Assembly (NCBI GenBank): GCA_934101345.1
Contig: CAKOQV010000020.1
Coordinates: forward strand, 1-17,658
DNA length: 17,658 bases
Reading direction: 5' to 3'
DNA from: an uncultured Bacilli bacterium
GTDB taxonomy: Bacteria; Bacillota_I; Bacilli_A; RF39; UBA660
Below, in pieces: positions 14,066-17,658 of this stretch (its first letter is position 1; each line of letters opens with the position of its first letter). Both the position numbers and the translations under genes were made by a program. The notes beneath the pieces were generated by a model. The model was not told the DNA's origin. It worked only from the letters and a program-made list of their open reading frames with translations, and ran no database searches.

Positions 14066-16171
14066 TAATATTAATTTATCACAATCTACATCGATAGTAA
14101 TGGTACTACCAAAAGATATTTTATCATTAATGATAGCCTCTGCGATTAGGGTTTCAACATTTCTTTGAACATATCTCTTTATAGGTCTAGCACCATATTT
14201 TTCATCATATGAAGCATTTACAATAAACTCTTTAGCTTTATCAGTAACATTTATTTTAATATTTTTATCTCTTAATCTATACTCAATATCTTTGATAATT
14301 TTATTTAGAATATCATAAACAACATCTTTAGTTAAAGAATTAAAGATTATTATTTCATCTATTCTATTAATGAACTCAGGTTTAAAAGTACTTCTTAATT
14401 CTTGCATTACAAGTTCATTAGCATTATCTTTATTATCTAAGATATATTCACTACCTAGATTAGATGTCATTATTATGATAGTATTCTTAAAATCTACAGT
14501 TCTACCTTGACCATCAGTTATTCTACCATCATCTAGTATTTGTAGTAGTACATTAAAGACATCGTGATGAGCTTTTTCTATTTCATCAAATAAGACAATA
14601 GAGTAGGGATTTCTTCTTACAGCTTCGGTAAGCTGTCCACCTTCATCATATCCTACATATCCTGGAGGGGCACCAATTAATCTAGCTACTGAATGACTTT
14701 CCATATACTCAGACATATCTATTCTTATCATATGTCTTTCATCGTCAAATAGTTCATAGGCTAGAGTTCTTGCTACTTCGGTTTTACCAACACCAGTTGG
14801 TCCTAAGAAGATAAATGAACCAATTGGTCTATTTGGATCTTTAATACCCGCTCTTGAACGAATAATAGCTTCAGTTACTAAGTGAATCGCATTATCTTGA
14901 CCTTTAACTCTTTCTTTCATTTTATCTTCAAGATGTAATAGTTTTTCTTTATCTCCTTCAGCTAATTTAGATACTGGTATATTAGTCCATTTAGATATAA
15001 TAGCAGCAATGCTTTCTTCATCAACTGTATCTGATAATATTTCTGATTTATTAATCTCTTCAAGAGAAGCTAGTTCTTTTTCTAGTTTTGGTATAGTACC
15101 ATGTCTTAGTCTAGCGGCACTTTCTAAATCATAGTTATTTTCAGCAGTCTCTAATTCAAAATTAGCGTGATCTATTTCTTCTTTCTTTTTACTAATCTTA
15201 GTATTAACAGTCTTTTCTTCTTCCCATTTGGTCTTTAAATCTTTTTCTTTTAATTTTAGATCATCTAGTTCTTTGTCTATCTCGGTAATTCTATTTTTAG
15301 AAATATTATCTTTTTCTTTCTTTAGAGCTTCTTTTTCTATTTCAAGTCTCATAATATTTCTTTCTAGATTATCTAGAGCAGTAGGAACTGATTCCATTTG
15401 GACTTTTATAGTAGCGGCAGCCTCATCAACTAAATCAATAGCTTTATCTGGTAAGAATCTATCAGTAATGTATCTATCAGATAGGGTAGCCGCAGCGATT
15501 AAAGCTTTATCTTTAATTGTTACACCATGGAATACTTCAAATTTAGACTTTAGGCCACGAAGAATAGTAATAGTATCTAGAACAGTAGGTTCTTTTACTA
15601 ATACTTTTTGAAATCTTCTTTCTAGAGCAGCATCTTTTTCAATATATTTACGATATTCATTTAAGGTAGTAGCACCAATACAATGTACTTCACCACGAGC
15701 TAGCATAGGTTTTAACATATTACCAGCATCCATAGCTCCTTCAAGGGCACCAGCACCCACAATCATATGTATTTCATCAATAAACATAATAATGTTACCT
15801 TCAGAGTCTTTTACCTCTTTTAGTACGGCTTTTAGTCTTTCTTCAAATTCGCCACGGTATTTAGCACCTGCAACTAGTGCTCCCATATCTAGCTCCCAAA
15901 TAGTTTTATCTTTTAGATTATTGGGAACATCGCCTTTAATTATTCTTTGTGCCAAACCCTCTACAATAGCTGTTTTACCAACACCAGGTTCACCAATTAA
16001 TACAGGGTTATTTTTAGTTTTACGAGAAAGTATTCTAGTAATACTTCTTATTTCTTCATCACGACCAATAACTGGATCGATTTTACCATCTTTAGCAGCC
16101 TTGGTAATATCTCTACCATATTTTTCTAAGGGCTTTTGTAAATTTTCTTCATAAGGATTATTCATATTCAT
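14060..16171 (-). CDS. clpB: ClpB disaggregase lacking the N-terminal domain
   Basis: ClpB is an AAA+ hexamer that works with DnaK to pull apart protein aggregates. This 703-residue form begins only a few residues before the first ATPase domain (YGRDITKAAKDGKIDPVIGR) and lacks the usual Clp_N domain of about 150 residues, as in Mycoplasma ClpB (about 714 residues). ATPase 1 has Walker A GEPGVGKT (60-67), Walker B IIMFIDEIH and GATTLNEYRKY. The coiled-coil middle domain characteristic of ClpB runs about 270-390. ATPase 2 has GPTGVGKT (457-464), VLFDEIEKAH, TSNLGSEYI and the sensor-2 GARPIKR. No ClpP-docking loop is visible. I chose the ATG at 16171, about 10 bases after AAAGGA; the GTG at 16180 is too close to it. 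The gene has its own promoter with an overlapping CIRCE-like operator. Confidence 0.95.
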   Translation of the reverse strand: MNMNNPYEENLQKPLEKYGRDITKAAKDGKIDPVIGRDEEIRSITRILSRKTKNNPVLIGEPGVGKTAIVEGLAQRIIKGDVPNNLKDKTIWELDMGALVAGAKYRGEFEERLKAVLKEVKDSEGNIIMFIDEIHMIVGAGALEGAMDAGNMLKPMLARGEVHCIGATTLNEYRKYIEKDAALERRFQKVLVKEPTVLDTITILRGLKSKFEVFHGVTIKDKALIAAATLSDRYITDRFLPDKAIDLVDEAAATIKVQMESVPTALDNLERNIMRLEIEKEALKKEKDNISKNRITEIDKELDDLKLKEKDLKTKWEEEKTVNTKISKKKEEIDHANFELETAENNYDLESAARLRHGTIPKLEKELASLEEINKSEILSDTVDEESIAAIISKWTNIPVSKLAEGDKEKLLHLEDKMKERVKGQDNAIHLVTEAIIRSRAGIKDPNRPIGSFIFLGPTGVGKTEVARTLAYELFDDERHMIRIDMSEYMESHSVARLIGAPPGYVGYDEGGQLTEAVRRNPYSIVLFDEIEKAHHDVFNVLLQILDDGRITDGQGRTVDFKNTIIIMTSNLGSEYILDNKDNANELVMQELRSTFKPEFINRIDEIIIFNSLTKDVVYDILNKIIKDIEYRLRDKNIKINVTDKAKEFIVNASYDEKYGARPIKRYVQRNVETLIAEAIINDKISFGSTITIDVDCDKLILK

Positions 16172-16202
16172 ATATATCACTTTCCTTTCTATTACAATAT
16201 GT

Positions 16203-16230
16203 ATTATACCTCAATAATTAGCAATGTCAA
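16203..16230 (-). promoter_or_regulatory. Consensus sigma-A promoter of clpB
   Basis: On the minus strand, perfect TTGACA (16225-16230), a 16-base spacer and perfect TATAAT (16203-16208). The leader is about 25 bases. A promoter this strong with an operator on it fits repression relieved by stress. Confidence 0.9.
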
Positions 16231-16245
16231 TAGAGATTGCTAATT
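16216..16245. promoter_or_regulatory. CIRCE-like operator (probable HrcA site) on the clpB promoter
   Basis: A perfect 10-bp inverted repeat pairs AATTAGCAAT (16216-16225) with ATTGCTAATT (16236-16245) across 10 bases. It keeps the TTAGC...GCTAA ends of the CIRCE consensus TTAGCACTC-N9-GAGTGCTAA but differs in the inner bases and is one base shorter in total. It covers the -35 and part of the spacer, as expected for a repressor site. HrcA is the likely binder; no repressor gene is in the window. Confidence 0.65.
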
Positions 16246-16250
16246 TAACT

Positions 16251-16294
16251 AAATTAATTTACTTTTATTTTAATAAATTAATTTACTTTTATTT
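16251..16294. repeat. Two direct copies of a 20-base A/T-rich sequence
   Basis: Identical 20-base copies lie at 16251-16270 and 16275-16294, both AAATTAATTTAC-TTTTATTT, with a 24-base period. The second contains the likely -35 (TTTACT) of the zinc-ribbon gene. They may be a duplicated control site or a simple local duplication. Confidence 0.6.
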
Positions 16295-16310
16295 AAAAGT
16301 GTTATATAAT
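16282..16310 (+). promoter_or_regulatory. Promoter for the zinc-ribbon protein and mscL
   Basis: TTTACT (16282-16287), 17 bases, then TATAAT (16305-16310). The leader would be only about 13 bases, ending in GGAGG. Confidence 0.65.
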
Positions 16311-16329
16311 TATCTTGGAGGTAAGAAAT

Positions 16330-16914
16330 ATGTATTGTTCAAATTGTGGTAATAAATTAAATGATAATGATGATGTATGTTTGAAATGTGGGGTTATGGC
16401 AAATAAGGGTATTAATAATAAAGTAGAAGATAAACCATTAGTTATTTTAAATATTTTATCTTTTTTATACCCATTAGTAGGTTTAATACTATATTTAAGT
16501 ATGAAAAAGAGCACTCCTAATAGGGCTAAGAAATGTGGCAAATATGCCTTAATAGGTACTATAGTTTCAGTAGTGATTTTTATTATTGTAGGTATTATAT
16601 TAGCTATTACATTAAATAATGCTGTTAATTCAGAAATAGCTAAATATTCTGATGAAATTAATAATAAGGCTATAGTAATGTATGAAAAGGAAAATAAAAA
16701 ACAATATACTTGTTATAATCTTTATAAATTAGATAATAATAGTGATTATGTTGGTAGTGTTTCTGTAGATAAAGATGGTAATGATTATATAGTTAAAACA
16801 TATATAACAAAAGATAACACTTACTTTAGAGCAGAATATAAAAATAAGAAGAGAACTAGTTTTAATAATATTATAAATAATAATCCTAAAATTAATTTGT
16901 ATTGTGTAGATTAA
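16330..16914 (+). CDS. Zinc-ribbon membrane protein
   Basis: The 194-residue protein opens with a zinc ribbon, YCSNCG and CLKCG (Cys3, Cys6, Cys17, Cys20), of the short type seen at the start of many Firmicutes membrane proteins. Two TM segments follow (about 37-57 and 72-95) joined by a basic loop (MKKSTPNRAKKCGK). The C-terminal 95 residues look like a small folded domain with several Tyr and one late Cys. The ribbon should face the cytosol. The precise role is unknown. The ATG at 16330 has GGAGG eight bases upstream; the TTG at 16315 would take that site into the gene. It shares a transcript with mscL, 25 bases downstream. Confidence 0.8.
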   Translation: MYCSNCGNKLNDNDDVCLKCGVMANKGINNKVEDKPLVILNILSFLYPLVGLILYLSMKKSTPNRAKKCGKYALIGTIVSVVIFIIVGIILAITLNNAVNSEIAKYSDEINNKAIVMYEKENKKQYTCYNLYKLDNNSDYVGSVSVDKDGNDYIVKTYITKDNTYFRAEYKNKKRTSFNNIINNNPKINLYCVD

Positions 16915-16939
16915 TACATATAATAAGGGAGAAAAGTAT

Positions 16940-17344
16940 ATGAAGAAGTTTTTTAAAGAGTTTAAAACATTTATAGAAAGAGGTAATGTTATTGATTTAG
17001 CAGTAGGTGTAGTAATTGGATCTGCATTTACTAATATTGTTAATTCATTAGTTAATGATGTTATTACTCCTACTATTGGGTTAATAATTGGCAAAATTGA
17101 TTTTAGTAATTTATTAATACCTGGTACACAAATTAAATATGGTTCATTTATTAATAATGTAATTAATTTCTTTATTATTGCATTCTGTATCTTTTTAATA
17201 ATTAAATTTATTAATAAATTAACTTCATTAAAGAAAAAGAAAGAAGTAGATGAAAAGAAAGAAGAATCTAAGAAGAGTAATGAAGAAATGTTACTTGAAG
17301 AAATACTTAATGAATTAAAGAAAAATAATAAAAAGAATAATTAA
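16940..17344 (+). CDS. mscL: Large-conductance mechanosensitive channel
   Basis: MscL forms a homopentameric membrane pore that opens under membrane tension during hypo-osmotic shock. The 134-residue length is normal. The N-terminal amphipathic helix and TM1 carry the family signature: EFKTFIERGNVIDLAVGVV, followed by IGSAFTNIVNSLVNDVITPTIG. A periplasmic-type loop (about 51-68, DFSNLLIPGTQIKYG) leads to TM2 (about 70-91). The C-terminal Lys/Glu-rich helix (LLEEILNELKKNNKKNN) forms the cytosolic bundle. AAGGGAG precedes the ATG. It is the second gene of a unit with the zinc-ribbon protein. Confidence 0.97.
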   Translation: MKKFFKEFKTFIERGNVIDLAVGVVIGSAFTNIVNSLVNDVITPTIGLIIGKIDFSNLLIPGTQIKYGSFINNVINFFIIAFCIFLIIKFINKLTSLKKKKEVDEKKEESKKSNEEMLLEEILNELKKNNKKNN

Positions 17345-17354
17345 TATTATATAT

Positions 17355-17410
17355 CCTCTTAAGCCTTAAGATAAGGCTTAAGAGGCACAATAGAGCCTGG
17401 GTCTCTATTG
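17355..17410 (+). terminator. Tandem hairpins after mscL, probable transcript end
   Basis: The first stem is a perfect 14 bp (17355-17368 with 17372-17385, loop AGA). Two bases later a perfect 8-bp stem follows (17388-17395 with 17403-17410, loop CCTGGGT), then CGAAAG and a T-rich stretch (TTTATTTATTTT). The second stem plus its tail fits a weak terminator. The side-by-side arrangement recalls the leader elements at 1494 and 4469, but the sequence does not match. Confidence 0.55.
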
Positions 17411-17439
17411 CGAAAGTTTATTTATTTTCTAAATACTTA

Positions 17440-17468
17440 TTGTAAAATATAATTACTTATGTTATTAT
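17440..17468 (+). promoter_or_regulatory. Promoter for the small ORF at the right edge
   Basis: TTGTAA (17440-17445), 17 bases, then TATTAT (17463-17468). The predicted start is about 30 bases ahead of the ATG at 17507. Confidence 0.6.
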
Positions 17469-17506
17469 TAGTATGTAAAAAAAGTAAAGAAAAGGAGGCT
17501 CCTCTT

Positions 17507-17635
17507 ATGGATAAAAAAGCAATTAAAAAAGTTAACTACAAGTTAATTAGGGGGGGGGCTGTAAATCTTAATAATAAAATGAATAATATAGAGACTATAG
17601 GGAAAACTAATAGAAATATTAGTCTTTCTTTATAG
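17507..17635 (+). CDS. Possible 42-residue small protein with a nine-G tract
   Basis: It has a very strong ribosome site (AAAGGAGG) and its own promoter. The basic peptide begins MDKKAIKKVNYKLIRGGAVN and ends NRNISLSL. A run of nine G at 17550-17558 encodes part of Arg-Gly-Gly-Ala. Losing or gaining one G gives a stop within a few codons, so only this length (or a multiple-of-three change) keeps the frame. The last 15 codons lie inside the terminator hairpin, so they may be constrained by that structure. I recognise no family. It could be a true small protein, a remnant of a longer gene or a translated leader. Confidence 0.45.
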   Translation: MDKKAIKKVNYKLIRGGAVNLNNKMNNIETIGKTNRNISLSL

Positions 17636-17643
17636 TCTTTTTA
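17592..17643 (+). terminator. Strong terminator overlapping the small ORF
   Basis: A stem of about 21 bp with one bulged C and two G-T pairs (17592-17612 with 17617-17638) closes on a GAAA loop and runs into TTTTT. This is the longest terminator-like stem in the window. It includes the ORF stop codon (17633-17635). Confidence 0.8.
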
Positions 17644-17658
17644 TATTGTAGAAAAGAG

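Noticed and set aside
15228..16154. Open frames antisense to clpB (15228-15611 and 15792-16154)
   Set aside because: They are Ser-rich shadows of a strongly conserved gene and have no ribosome site.
16729..17094. Minus-strand open frame across the start of mscL
   Set aside because: It overlaps two well-supported genes, and its composition mirrors mscL membrane codons.

Overview
The window is very A+T-rich bacterial DNA from a low-GC Firmicutes/Mollicutes-like organism. Strong AGGAGG-type ribosome sites, sigma-A-type promoters, AddAB instead of RecBCD, a CotF-family coat protein and a ClpB without its N-terminal domain all fit an uncultured gut Bacilli lineage (for example RF39- or Erysipelotrichales-like). 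The lineage is an inference. UGA acts as a stop (7949-8257 and 11459-11821 both end in TGA) and tryptophan uses TGG, so this is genetic code 11, not the Mycoplasma code.

Layout. 1-1452: end of a BspA-like leucine-rich-repeat surface protein with about 16 repeats of 26 residues. 1494-3255: a double-hairpin leader, fmt (methionyl-tRNA formyltransferase) and a translationally coupled membrane-anchored protein. 3363-4033: a partial copy of the hairpin element, a bidirectional terminator and a minus-strand two-TM membrane protein. 4034-4628: a 595-base gene-poor stretch holding two minus-strand promoters, a long stem-loop, a possible 38-codon ORF and a second full double-hairpin element. 4629-11318: a tightly overlapping five-gene operon, addB - unknown - HExxH metallopeptidase - unknown - addA. 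11369-12511: tRNA-Thr(CGT), a four-TM protein and a lipoprotein. 12539-13384 (minus): a coiled-coil/TM protein, divergent from a small gene plus a CotF-like gene (13513-14038). 14060-16171 (minus): clpB with a consensus promoter overlapped by a CIRCE-like inverted repeat. 16330-17344: a zinc-ribbon membrane protein and mscL. 17355-17658: tandem hairpins and a promoter-driven small ORF with a nine-G tract, whose 3' end is also its terminator.

How the genes work together. AddA and AddB would form the helicase-nuclease that processes double-strand breaks for RecA. Here three small genes of unknown connection sit between the two subunits. ClpB (disaggregation) looks heat-shock regulated. MscL and the zinc-ribbon protein are envelope proteins.

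The most unusual signals are: the double-hairpin element in the leaders of fmt and addB, with matching base changes in its stems and conserved loop sequence; the AddAB operon with an embedded metallopeptidase; the orphan stem-loop at 4252-4313; and the G9-tract small ORF at the right edge.
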